Positions 49,155-57,749 of a DNA stretch of 64,000 bases are shown here, piece after piece; position 1 is the stretch's first letter; every line of letters begins with the position of its first letter. The stretch lies in contig NZ_BAIV01000004.1 of NCBI RefSeq assembly GCF_000517545.1, forward strand, positions 62,001 to 126,000, in the 5' to 3' direction. The stretch comes from Bacteroides reticulotermitis JCM 10512. Its GTDB lineage: Bacteria; Bacteroidota; Bacteroidia; Bacteroidales; Bacteroidaceae. Below the pieces are notes generated by a model, which ran no database searches, was not told the origin of the DNA, and saw only the letters and a list, made by a program, of their open reading frames with translations. Made by a program: the position numbers and the translations under genes.

Positions 49155-50489
49155 ATGAAGAAGAAGCTAATTCTGCTATTTCTAGTAGCATTTGCTATTA
49201 GATCTGTGTTTTGCTTATCTTATAACATTAGTGAATTATATCCGGATGTTATAGGATATCATATGTATGCATTCAACTTGATTGATAATGGTCATTATTC
49301 GCCTTTACATTCGCCAACAGAAGATACGTTTTTTAGAGAGCCTGCCGGACCTTATATTCTGAAAACGGCCTATCAGATTGCATCCTTTTTTGATGTTGAC
49401 ATTTCTCCGATTTGCAATTATTCAATGACTGAATATGCAGTATTAGAATATCATCCAGAATTTTATTGGGGAAGGTTAATGTTCTCTCTAATAGACTCAG
49501 TATCGATCTGCTTCTTTTTTTTAACCCTTCTGTATTTTACTACACAAAAGAAAGCAATGATTGTTACTACAATATATTTGTTATTCTTTCCGTGCTTTTT
49601 TTTCTTGCAAACATTGTTAAGAGATTCCTTTCAAGTAAGTTTGCTGTTAATTCTCAACTATTTTTTTGTTCGTTATTTATTTAAAGGCAGTAGGTATGCT
49701 CTATTGATCGTAGGATTATTGCTTGGTATTGCTATTTTGACTTTGAAAGCATTAGCTGTTATTGGATTGGGAATCATTGTATTTATATTTTGTGCTCATA
49801 GGAAATCGTTTAAAAGGTTTTTTGTAGATGCCGTCTTGGTAACTGTTGTTTCTTGTCTGACAATAACTCCTTGGATGATAAAAGTGTATAACTCATATCC
49901 GAGCATTGATGTCTTTAAAGAACTTGGAACTTCTTTGACATTCGATTTGGGTGAATATTGTACTGCAATAAGGGTACTCCGTTTTTCCGGAGAGGTATCT
50001 GTTGATGATTCTGAGAAGATGTTAGTTGATATTTGGGCTATGGATAGCAAGAAGCAATTTGCTTTTTCATTTGATAACACATTCAAGCAACGTGCAGATT
50101 CAGTTTATGCGCTTATGGGTGATAAGAAAGAGTATTATTTAATGAGATACAATTTTAGCTCTTATTGCAGAGCAGCTGAAAATTTAATTTATCCGAATTC
50201 AATTTGGGGTATATTGCCAACCTCAGTTGTTTTTAAAATAAACACTTTTGTCTCACCACTATTTATTTTGCTAGGTATACTAGGCTTGTTGGGCTTCTTT
50301 GCCTATTTTAAGGCATACTGGAAAGGCGTGATGGTCTATACATCTTTAATGGTAACTCTTGTTTTTCTGCCTTCATTTGGGGATGAAGGTCGAAGATTGT
50401 TATTGTTTTATTCAGCATGGATTCCTTTCTCTTTATTGTTAGTTAGTAAGATGATTTTTTATTTGAGAAAAAAATGGTGGGGTATATGA
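49155..50489 (+). CDS. GT-C membrane glycosyltransferase (ArnT/PMT-like) 1
   Basis: This protein of about 444 residues has ten or more transmembrane helices. The first periplasmic loop carries the acidic GT-C motif (LYPDVIGYHMYAFNLIDNGHYS, residues about 26 to 47) and FFREPAGPYI follows it. These features fit enzymes that use polyprenyl-phosphate sugars on the periplasmic side. The ATG at 49155 (MKKKLILLFLV) was chosen as the first residue of helix 1. It is coupled to the next gene by an ATGA overlap. Donor is probably the sugar loaded by the GtrB-like enzyme. Confidence 0.8.
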   Translation: MKKKLILLFLVAFAIRSVFCLSYNISELYPDVIGYHMYAFNLIDNGHYSPLHSPTEDTFFREPAGPYILKTAYQIASFFDVDISPICNYSMTEYAVLEYHPEFYWGRLMFSLIDSVSICFFFLTLLYFTTQKKAMIVTTIYLLFFPCFFFLQTLLRDSFQVSLLLILNYFFVRYLFKGSRYALLIVGLLLGIAILTLKALAVIGLGIIVFIFCAHRKSFKRFFVDAVLVTVVSCLTITPWMIKVYNSYPSIDVFKELGTSLTFDLGEYCTAIRVLRFSGEVSVDDSEKMLVDIWAMDSKKQFAFSFDNTFKQRADSVYALMGDKKEYYLMRYNFSSYCRAAENLIYPNSIWGILPTSVVFKINTFVSPLFILLGILGLLGFFAYFKAYWKGVMVYTSLMVTLVFLPSFGDEGRRLLLFYSAWIPFSLLLVSKMIFYLRKKWWGI

Positions 50490-51883
50490 TTAAAAATGCT
50501 AGGATGATGTTAAGAAAATATAGTTATATAGTATTTGTTTTTATTTTGGCCTGTGCCTATCTTTTTAGCCTAACAATAGCCCCTGTAAATGCCGACTACG
50601 GATATTATGTAGGTGCGGCGAAAAGTATTGCTCATGGCTTAGTTCCATATCGGGATGTAAGTTTGGGGTATCCTCCTTTTGTTTTTTATCTTTTAAGCAT
50701 CCCTTATGTGCTTTGTGGGATGGAAATCTCTCCACTTGTACCAATGTATATAGCTTTCTTTTTTAATTTGGCAAGCGGATGTTTAATATGGCAGATACTA
50801 AAAAAACTTGAAGTTAATAAAATAACAAGGCAATATACAATTATATTATATATAATATACCTTTACTCAGTAGAGTCTGTTTTTCTAGGATTGGAACCTT
50901 TTGCTACTTTTTGGGGATTATTGGGAACTTACATTTTACTGAGAAATAAAAAACATCTAGGAATAGCTGGACTTTGCTTAACGTTGGCCTTCTTGTGCAA
51001 GCAATATGCATTGTTATATGCACCAGTTTATGTTTTGCTGATTTTATTATTAAGGTTAGATCAAACAATAAAAGAAAGGCTTTTGGCGGTTTTTCAGGTC
51101 GCTTTGTGGTCGTTTATTTCCGTTCTGATTGTTCATTTGTTTTTTGTGTATTTTACAGGACAAGGAGATTATTATACTCTTTTATTGGGTACGGGGTATG
51201 GTCGAAGAAGCTTTCTAGGAGTTATTGATGTGCTTCAGAAAAGATTCTTTCATATGTTTTTTATTGTGTTGCTGATTCCGATTATTTGGAGAAAGGCCAA
51301 TCAATGGGATAGGAGAAGAATGATTTTTCTGGTTTTTTCTATATTCTTTCTGTTATTGCAAAATTACTATGACACCTCACCCCACTATTTAATTTTTATA
51401 GTTCCTTATATTGTGATATTGAATGCGATTGTGATTCGAAATATTTCATCTACTTGGTTCCGTATTTCGTTTTACTGGATAGTTTTACTTTTTGCTGTTC
51501 TTTTTTTTAAAAGGGCTACAGAGGATTATCAGATAGTACGAAAAAATGAGAATAATCTTCGTGAATTAACTAGAAATCAACAGCTTGATGTCGTTGGATT
51601 TTTGCAAGAGGTGATTCCACCTAAGTCAAAAACGGTTGTGGCACGCCAATGGAACTATCTTGTTACTCCTCACCTTTATGGGTTAGTTAATATTGCCCCT
51701 GTCAATTATCGGAACACGCGTTTTGGCTTCGAAGATGATTCTCAGCTAATTGAACAAGTTAAGGATGCGAATGTACTAATCATTGAAACTTCTCATCCTT
51801 TGTATGATGAGTACCTCAATCAAATAAAGTCGCCATGCCAATCTTATTCGTACAAGAATGTGCGTGTTTTTCTATATCCCTAA
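50486..51883 (+). CDS. GT-C membrane glycosyltransferase 2
   Basis: This protein of about 465 residues is also a many-helix GT-C type enzyme. Its first periplasmic loop has ADYGYYVGAAKSIAHGLVPYRDVSLGYPP, with the acidic residue and YRDV typical of PMT_2/GT39 or GT87-like proteins. The start at 50486 overlaps the previous stop (ATGA), which indicates translational coupling. It may add a second sugar or be the true ligating transferase, with the first gene playing an accessory role; the sequence does not decide. Last gene of the decoration operon. Confidence 0.78.
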   Translation: MIKNARMMLRKYSYIVFVFILACAYLFSLTIAPVNADYGYYVGAAKSIAHGLVPYRDVSLGYPPFVFYLLSIPYVLCGMEISPLVPMYIAFFFNLASGCLIWQILKKLEVNKITRQYTIILYIIYLYSVESVFLGLEPFATFWGLLGTYILLRNKKHLGIAGLCLTLAFLCKQYALLYAPVYVLLILLLRLDQTIKERLLAVFQVALWSFISVLIVHLFFVYFTGQGDYYTLLLGTGYGRRSFLGVIDVLQKRFFHMFFIVLLIPIIWRKANQWDRRRMIFLVFSIFFLLLQNYYDTSPHYLIFIVPYIVILNAIVIRNISSTWFRISFYWIVLLFAVLFFKRATEDYQIVRKNENNLRELTRNQQLDVVGFLQEVIPPKSKTVVARQWNYLVTPHLYGLVNIAPVNYRNTRFGFEDDSQLIEQVKDANVLIIETSHPLYDEYLNQIKSPCQSYSYKNVRVFLYP

Positions 51884-52300
51884 TTGCTATTTTGCTTCTC
51901 AATACTCTCATGAATAATCAATGTGAAAAGTGATGAATGGTTAATATACTAAATTATAAGGATTCCGATCTACAGTTTATATGTTAAATATCGTGCATGT
52001 GACTATGCATAAGCTTTTTGAAATCGTGTTGACTGGTAGAATTGAATTTTACTTTGTTTGTAGAGGTAGTGAATGTGTATTTAATATAAATAACAGACAT
52101 AATATTTATAACACAGTTGAAGTGAATCATTGGCGCATGGAAACTCGCCTCACATCCTCTCGGAATAGAAAGGTAAGTTAAGTGTTAGAAAAAGGCCATA
52201 AAAACGGTATTGTGTATATTATGCTTTGAGGAAATATTGAAAATTTGATTCATTTGCCAGTGTCTTATGTCGTCGTCGAAGTTTATTTGGACGAATTAAT
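51884..52300. other. AT-rich intergenic stretch without a supported gene
   Basis: The 417 bases between the GT-C gene and the GT10 promoter box hold one 66-codon frame (51981-52181) with no family likeness, signal or ribosome-binding site. I see no stem-loop with a T run and no repeat. It may be debris of earlier gene exchange. Confidence 0.4.
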
Positions 52301-52308
52301 TATCTTTG
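52301..52308 (+). promoter_or_regulatory. -7 box of the GT10 gene
   Basis: TATCTTTG is an exact consensus match, nine to eighteen bases before the two candidate starts (52317 and 52326). Its position argues against the upstream in-frame start at 52245. Confidence 0.55.
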
Positions 52309-52316
52309 CTAAAAAT

Positions 52317-53276
52317 ATGAGTGACATGAAATTGAAAGTGAAATTTGTAGATTTTTGGGATGGCTTTGATGAACATTATAATACTTTCGTTAATGTTCTA
52401 TCTGAGAAATATGAAATCGAAATTTGTGATCATCCTGATTACTTAATATATTCGACTTTTGGATATAAGAACTTAAAGTACGAAAATTGTGTTAAGATAT
52501 TTTATACGGGTGAAAATATAACTCCAGACTTTAATCTTTGTGATTATGCGATTGGCTTTGATATAATGGAATTCGGAGATCGCTATATGCGCCTACCATT
52601 ATATGCCTTATATGGTATTGAAGAGTTGCGTAAACCTAAAGTCTTTAATTCACAGGAAGCTCTGAATCGGAAATTCTGTAGTTTTGTTGTCTCTAATGGA
52701 GCTGATGCTCCTGAAAGGACCCGTTTCTTTCATTTACTTTCAGAATATAAGCAGGTAGATTCAGGAGGAGCATATGAGAATAATGTTGGTGGGCGAGTTG
52801 TTGATAAGAAATTTTTTATTTCTAACTATAAATTCAATATTGCTTTTGAAAATAGTGCTAAAGACGGATATACTACAGAGAAAATTATGGAGCCGATGTT
52901 GGTAAACTCTCTGCCGATATATTGGGGAAACAGATTGGTTGAGTTGGATTTTAATCCTAATTCTTTTATTAATGCTGCAGATTACCCATCTTTAGAAGCT
53001 TTGGTAGAATATATCGTTGAGTTGGACACAAATGATGATAAATATCTGTCAATTTTGTCAAGACCTTGGCTTAACAAAAGTAATTATTTGGATTGGCAAG
53101 AAAGGCTTTTTAGCTTCTTTGAGAATGTTTTCAATAAACCATTGAATGAACAGAAATATTTATCACCTTATGGGTACGGTAAGCTATATAGAAGAAGATT
53201 AATGGAAATGTATATTGCGAAAAGAAAATTGAAAAAATGGAAAATGGTTTGTAACCCTTGTCGTTGGTTTAGATGA
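52317..53276 (+). CDS. Alpha-1,3/4-fucosyltransferase (GT10)
   Basis: This GT-B enzyme of about 319 residues moves fucose from GDP-fucose to O-3 or O-4 of GlcNAc, as in Lewis antigens of Helicobacter and Bacteroides. The GDP-fucose motif YKFNIAFENS is near residue 172, followed by KDGYTTEKIMEPMLVNSLPIYWGN, nearly invariant in the family. A basic tail (YRRRLMEMYIAKRKLKKWKM) may bind the membrane, like the C-terminal helices of Helicobacter enzymes, though heptad repeats are absent. The start is 52317 or 52326, set by the promoter box. Transcribed alone. Confidence 0.88.
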   Translation: MSDMKLKVKFVDFWDGFDEHYNTFVNVLSEKYEIEICDHPDYLIYSTFGYKNLKYENCVKIFYTGENITPDFNLCDYAIGFDIMEFGDRYMRLPLYALYGIEELRKPKVFNSQEALNRKFCSFVVSNGADAPERTRFFHLLSEYKQVDSGGAYENNVGGRVVDKKFFISNYKFNIAFENSAKDGYTTEKIMEPMLVNSLPIYWGNRLVELDFNPNSFINAADYPSLEALVEYIVELDTNDDKYLSILSRPWLNKSNYLDWQERLFSFFENVFNKPLNEQKYLSPYGYGKLYRRRLMEMYIAKRKLKKWKMVCNPCRWFR

Positions 53277-53298
53277 CTTTTTTGAGTTTGCATTCTAA

Positions 53299-53490
53299 TT
53301 AGTTTATAACAATGCCATCGGTTATGATGAGGTATGGTGAAATAAGCATCTCTTCTCTCAAGAGCGAATCCTTTGCTGCGTTTAGGATGACAGAAGCTTT
53401 ATCATAATTTGAACATACTGTGCACTTGTATTTCCTTTGCATAAAGTCGATGAATTCAAATTCGTTGATAAGGATAGGGCAGAAAAAGCT
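53299..53490 (-). pseudogene. Possible gene remnant or broken small gene, unknown
   Basis: A minus-strand frame of about 63 codons without an ATG at its head runs to a TAA at 53299. Its product (FIDFMQRKYKCTVCSN, ISPYLIITDG) looks like protein in composition but I do not recognise it. An ATG at 53500 in another frame (MKKLFLP) could be its original start if a base is missing. It follows the lipoprotein gene on the same strand. Confidence 0.3.
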
Positions 53491-53535
53491 TCTTCATATG
53501 CGTTTATTCACCTGATATTTCTAAGTCATAGCAAA

Positions 53536-53560
53536 GGGCTGTCCTAAAATTGGATAGCCC
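53536..53560. terminator. Stem-loop, possible bidirectional terminator
   Basis: GGGCTGTCC (53536-53544) and GGATAGCCC (53552-53560) pair over nine bases with one G-U and a seven-base loop. No strong T run follows on either side, so termination is only suggested by position, downstream of the minus-strand lipoprotein gene and after GT10. Confidence 0.4.
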
Positions 53561-53585
53561 CTTGATGTTATATGAGATCTATATG

Positions 53586-54409
53586 CTAGTTGGGTTCTGC
53601 ATAGAGCTGGTATTCTTCATGTCCTTCATGTTTGATTAATGCGATTTTTGATTTTGGTGTTATCCAAATGCATAGAGGATGTGTGTTTTTTTCTTTATGC
53701 ACGAATAAATCATTGTATTTTTCCAGAAGCGTATCATCGGTTTCGTCATATTCGGATTGGACAGAATATAAAGAGTATATATAATCAATGAAAGCCCTTT
53801 TACTCTTTTCAAGAAATGCTTCTCTATCGTTCTTCTTTTTGTCGCGAAGCATGACGGTAACTGATGGCACACCTTCGTGCATATCTTCATCGGTGGAAAA
53901 ATCTATTCGTCACATAAAACATCTAGATATGCTGTGCTGGAACCAATAGGGCCATTTATGTCTTTCCAATTGTAGGTTAAGAAATCTTTGGTATTTGTTA
54001 TCTCTATTTCTGTTGTGTCGCTATAAATAATCTCGTTATTCTTATATCCTAATATGTAGGTTTGATATGTGCCGGGAAGATAAAAATGATGTCCCCATTG
54101 TTGTGTAAATCGGGTACTGTGTCCCGTTTGCTCTAATACTTTCATGCGACCTTCTATGTTTGAGACTGTCCATGTGATTGAATCATAAACATACTCTAAT
54201 GACCACAACATAAAAAAATCATCAGGGAATAGGCTAAATGTTGCACGCTCAAATATGTTTCTTTGTGTCTCCTCGATCACTAATTTTAATGGGATAATTT
54301 CTACTACATTGTCATTTTCCTCGGGATCATCCGGGAATAGATTACTATCTGTGTTTGAACAAGACGAAATAAGCAGTAAGGTCGCTAAGGCGTAGAACAG
54401 GTTTTTCAT
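53586..54409 (-). CDS. Hypothetical lipoprotein, frame broken near 53903
   Basis: This protein of about 274 residues starts with a clear lipoprotein signal ending in LLISSC near residue 17. The mature part is acidic, with a PKD-like beta-sandwich feel (ITWTVSNIEG, YLPGTYQTYILGYKNNEIIYSDTTEIEI). The frame is lost at about 53903 after LDVLCDE; one base restored gives DFSTDEDMHEGVPSVTVML and runs on to the stop. I do not recognise a function. It is AT-rich like the glycan locus and probably sits in the outer membrane. Confidence 0.7.
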
Positions 54410-54529
54410 ATCTATTGAGTTTGGTTATTAATTCTAGTTTCTAACGTCTATTTGTACAAATATAAATAAAATATGATTATATTGTATATAGAACGTAGAG
54501 AATTAAAGAATTAATTTTTGATGTCATTG

Positions 54530-54595
54530 TTTTATAATAATTATCTTTGCGTAATAGGTTTAATAGAATGCTAACTTTGCCAAGAAATCCTTTGC
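54530..54595 (+). pseudogene. Promoter plus first codons of a lost ATPase gene copy
   Basis: The 27 bases at 54530-54556 are identical to 56393-56419, the promoter of the AAA ATPase, including the -7 box TATCTTTG (54542-54549). An ATG follows at the same distance (54568 and 56431), and the next codons still match (LTLPRNP against ATMVRNP). After about nine codons the likeness ends. It now lies 60 bases upstream of the hypothetical gene at 54657 and may serve as its promoter. Confidence 0.7.
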
Positions 54596-54656
54596 AAGAT
54601 AACTGTTGGCGACCAGTGATGTGTCATATAGACTAGAACAAACACCCCACATTGCA

Positions 54657-55547
54657 ATGAAGATTAAAAGAATAATACGGCTAGGCTCTTTTTTGATGGC
54701 TTTAACAATCAACGCTTTCGGACAGTCTACTTGTAATGAGGTTGACAGCTTGAAGCTAAGTCAGTGTATGGATCGAGTGAATGAAGTCAACAGCCTGACG
54801 CTGACAAAGGTGCATCTGAATGCTTATTGGATTGATCGGGCGAATGAGGAAAACGGTTGGAAGTTCGATAACGAAGGTGGATTCTTCGACGATCACTCTT
54901 GGTATGTATACATCGACCGCCAAGGGCGGATACGAAAATACACCGAAACGGATTGGTGCGAATATGTTAGCAAAGTAAATGTGCACTATTACGATCAAGC
55001 GGGTAATCTGTGCCATACCATCCAGCGGGAAAACGTAAGTGAGGAGTCCGAGGAAGATAGTTTCGATTATAACGGATATGCCTATATGCTCAAAGGCAAT
55101 GTCGTCTTTGCCGAACTGAAATATGTTGATAAGGAAAGACCGGAGAAAAGTTACGAGCAGATTGTCAGAAATGGACGGGTAGCCGACTTGCCGAAAGAAG
55201 CGGATCTGCCTTTGACTACGAAAATTCTGATGGAACGATTTGGACTTCCGTATTCCGGGATCGACCTTCCGCAAGGTTGCCCTCGGGTGCGATTCGTTAC
55301 GGACTATAAGGGTAGTGGTGAAGATGCGCTTACATTAACGAAGCGCAACAACATCAAGGTTTATGCCGGACCGGGAGTGAAATACCCGGTGTTGAACGAA
55401 CTGAATGCAGGCTATTGGAAGAGAATCGGACGGACGGACCGAAAAGAAGAAATACCGGGTCTTGGCGCGCATCATTGGTATGAGGTTTTGCCGGGCGAAT
55501 ACATATTCGGTGCTTTTCTGGAGCCAGTAGAAATAGTGGTTGAATGA
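54657..55547 (+). CDS. Hypothetical exported protein with SH3-like C-terminus
   Basis: This protein of about 296 residues has a signal peptide ending near residue 22 (LTINAFGQS). The C-terminal 65 residues (LTKRNNIKVYAGPGVKYPVLNELNAG to FGAFLEPVEI) resemble a bacterial SH3 domain, as found in cell-wall or toxin/immunity proteins. The middle is rich in aromatic and acidic residues and repeats short beta-strands (WYVYIDRQGRIRKYTETDW). I do not recognise the family. Its GC content is higher than that of the glycan locus. Confidence 0.65.
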   Translation: MKIKRIIRLGSFLMALTINAFGQSTCNEVDSLKLSQCMDRVNEVNSLTLTKVHLNAYWIDRANEENGWKFDNEGGFFDDHSWYVYIDRQGRIRKYTETDWCEYVSKVNVHYYDQAGNLCHTIQRENVSEESEEDSFDYNGYAYMLKGNVVFAELKYVDKERPEKSYEQIVRNGRVADLPKEADLPLTTKILMERFGLPYSGIDLPQGCPRVRFVTDYKGSGEDALTLTKRNNIKVYAGPGVKYPVLNELNAGYWKRIGRTDRKEEIPGLGAHHWYEVLPGEYIFGAFLEPVEIVVE

Positions 55548-55589
55548 AGATAGGCGGCAAGTCTATCGACGAGGTACGATATAATTAAT

Positions 55590-56324
55590 ATGAATGATAA
55601 AGTAACATACAAAAATAGGCTTTTAAATCTATTCGCTGCCATGCTGTTTCTGTTTGGAAGCCAGATGGCTGTGGGGCAAACAATGGGGAATGTATCGATC
55701 AACGGGTTGGTCTTGTCGAAAGACAAATGTCCGTTGCCCGATGTTAGGGTACATGTGGCCGATTCGGAGATAGAAGTCCGCACCGATTCGGAGGGTCGAT
55801 TCTCTTTCGACTGCCCTTTGGAAAGCTGTCTGACGTTCTGGTCCGACTCAATAAGAAGGTACGATAAATCTGTTTGCAAGCTAATGCGAAAGCCGGGTAT
55901 CATCGAGCCGGAATATACATTTATCCTTGATTATAAAACGGAGCAAAGATGCAAGGCGAGGAGACTTCTCAATAAGGTGATGCTTAAGAAGTCCTCGCAG
56001 ACACACTATCTCATCGATGCTGTTGCTCAATATAATATCCATATTCGGGCAATTACATTAAAGTTACTGGAACGTTATGCGGACAGAAAAAGCCGGATAG
56101 GCTTCATTATAGACGGTAACTACTATGATTTGTCAGCCGATGGCAACGAGCGGTTCCCGGAGGCGGATTTGGTTCTGACAGATGGCGCCGATGAACAAAC
56201 AGACAACGTTGAGCATCATCGTTTCAGCTTTGACGATTTCGATACCGTACTCGTTTATTCCAACCAATGGAACTCCAGCTGCTTGTTTCTTTTAGTGCGG
56301 GCCGACAGTGAGCGGCGGAGGTAG
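55590..56324 (+). CDS. Exported protein with carboxypeptidase-regulatory-like domain
   Basis: This 244-residue protein has a signal peptide ending near residue 30 (GSQMAVGQ). A carboxypeptidase D regulatory-like sandwich covers residues about 35 to 100 (ISINGLVL-type start, CPLPDVRVHVADSEIEVRTDSEGRFSFDC). In Bacteroidota this domain is common in surface proteins and TonB-linked receptors. The second half is unknown. It follows the SH3-like gene by 42 bases and may be co-transcribed with it. Confidence 0.68.
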   Translation: MNDKVTYKNRLLNLFAAMLFLFGSQMAVGQTMGNVSINGLVLSKDKCPLPDVRVHVADSEIEVRTDSEGRFSFDCPLESCLTFWSDSIRRYDKSVCKLMRKPGIIEPEYTFILDYKTEQRCKARRLLNKVMLKKSSQTHYLIDAVAQYNIHIRAITLKLLERYADRKSRIGFIIDGNYYDLSADGNERFPEADLVLTDGADEQTDNVEHHRFSFDDFDTVLVYSNQWNSSCLFLLVRADSERRR

Positions 56325-56404
56325 ACGCGAATTATCTCGAGGAAGCAAGCGCTTTTCGAGGAAAATAAAGAATCTAAAACCAATAATTATTATTTTATAA
56401 TAAT

Positions 56405-56412
56405 TATCTTTG
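56405..56412 (+). promoter_or_regulatory. -7 box of the AAA ATPase gene
   Basis: TATCTTTG, an exact consensus match, lies 19 bases before the ATG at 56431 and within the 27-base segment shared with 54530-54556. Confidence 0.6.
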
Positions 56413-56430
56413 CGTAATAAGCATGAACGA

Positions 56431-57561
56431 ATGGCAACTATGGTAAGAAATCCTTTTATTACGAGCGGATATATATCTGCCGATTATTTTTGTGACCGCC
56501 GTTTTGAGAGTGAACGATTCATTCGGGAAGTGGTGAATGGCAATAATCTGGCCCTTGTGTCTACCCGAAGAATGGGGAAGACCGGGTTGATTCGGCATTG
56601 CTTTCAGTATCCGGAAATCCGGAAGAACTATTATACCTTCTTTATCGACATATACGACAGCCGATCGCTGCGTGATTTGGTATTTGCGCTTAGCAAAGAA
56701 ATACTGGAGGGGCTTAAGCCGCCGGAAAGAAGGCGTTGCAAAGCTTTTGGGAATGCGTGAAATCGTTGCAGGCCAGCATCTCTTTCGACGTCAACGGTAT
56801 GCCCTCTTTGAATTTAGGGCTGGGAGATATACAGACTCCGGCAAATACATTAGACGAAATCTTTCGCTACCTGGAGCGGGCGGATAAACCCTGCTTGGTT
56901 GCGATCGACGAGTTTCAGCAAATTACCGGCTATGTAGAAGAGAATGTAGAGGCAACTCTGCGTACGTATGTGCAACACTGCAACAATGCCCGTTTTGTAT
57001 TTGCAGGTAGCCAGCGGCATGTGATGGGAAATATGTTCCTGACCCCCTCACGACCTTTCTATCAGAGCGTATCGATGATGCATCTGGAAAGCATTCCACT
57101 CGAAGAATACATCCTTTTTGCCCGTTCGCACTTTGAACGTAACGGCAAGGCTATTGAAGTGGAAGCGGTTGCTCAGATTTATCAGGAGTTTGAAGGTGTA
57201 ACCTGGTATATACAAAAAGTGCTGAATACGCTTTTCGACATGACCCCCGCGCAAGGAACATGCACGCCGGACATGGTTCCCGAAGCTCCGGGAGATTGTC
57301 GATTCGTTCAGGTATACGTATTCGGAAATACTTTTCCGTCTCCCCGAGAAGCAGAAGGAATTGCTCATTGCGATTACGAAAGAAGGGAAAGCCAAAGCCC
57401 TCACCTCCGGTGCTTTTATTAAGAAGTATCGATTAGCCTCTGCCAGTTCGGTGCAAGCGGCACTGAAAGGCCTGTTGGATAAAGACTTCGTCACGCAGGA
57501 AATGAACGTTTATCAGATATACGATCGTTTTCTGGGTATTTGGTTGCGGGAAAATTATTGA
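56431..57561 (+). CDS. AAA ATPase (archaeal ATPase_2-like), two frame breaks
   Basis: This protein of about 375 residues belongs to the STAND-like ATPase group frequent in Bacteroidota. Walker A is STRRMGKTGLI near residue 46, Walker B is LVAIDEF near 155, and FVFAGSQRHVM is near 190. A winged-helix-like C-terminus follows (LTSGAFIKKYRLASASSVQAALKGLLDKDFV). The frame breaks at about 56731 (one base lost, giving PERKALQSFWE when restored) and about 57286 (two bases lost or one gained, before REIVDSFRYTYSEILF). The family is linked to mobile elements and defence, but the role is not known. The ATG at 56431 was chosen over an upstream TTG. Confidence 0.82.
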
Positions 57562-57595
57562 TTATTCGCCCTCCCTCCTATAAGAATTTTTTTTC

Positions 57596-57749
57596 TTGGT
57601 CTCATGGTCTCATCTTTTTGAAGTAATATGCTCTGTATTAAATAAATAGAGAATGAGAGATACTTTTCAAACAGGGTATCTCTCATCTTTTTCTCGATTA
57701 AAACGCCTTAATTTAAGGTATCTCTCATCTTTTTTGAGTTATCTCTCAT
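57596..57749. repeat. Left arm of mirror-image motif array flanking HU-like gene 2
   Basis: This segment carries a 19-base element (TTGGTCTCATGGTCTCATC, 57596-57614), then one ATGAGAGATA (57653) and three TATCTCTCAT (57677, 57719, 57740). Read from its inner end the spacings are 21, 42 and 24 bases, identical to those of the right arm at 58665-58819. The sequence between motifs has diverged. The innermost motif overlaps the last codons of the HU-like gene. Confidence 0.85.

Noticed and set aside
51981..52181. A 66-codon open frame between GT-C and GT10 genes
   Set aside because: It has no family likeness, signal, promoter box or ribosome-binding site and lies in AT-rich DNA where such frames occur by chance.
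52245..52316. N-terminal extension of the GT10 fucosyltransferase
   Set aside because: An exact -7 promoter box lies inside it, and the family normally starts near the VKFVDFWDGF segment.
28142..53276. Invertible promoter control of the glycan locus, as for Bacteroides capsules
   Set aside because: I found no pair of inverted repeats around any promoter box in the locus and no recombinase gene or UpxY/UpxZ-type regulator.
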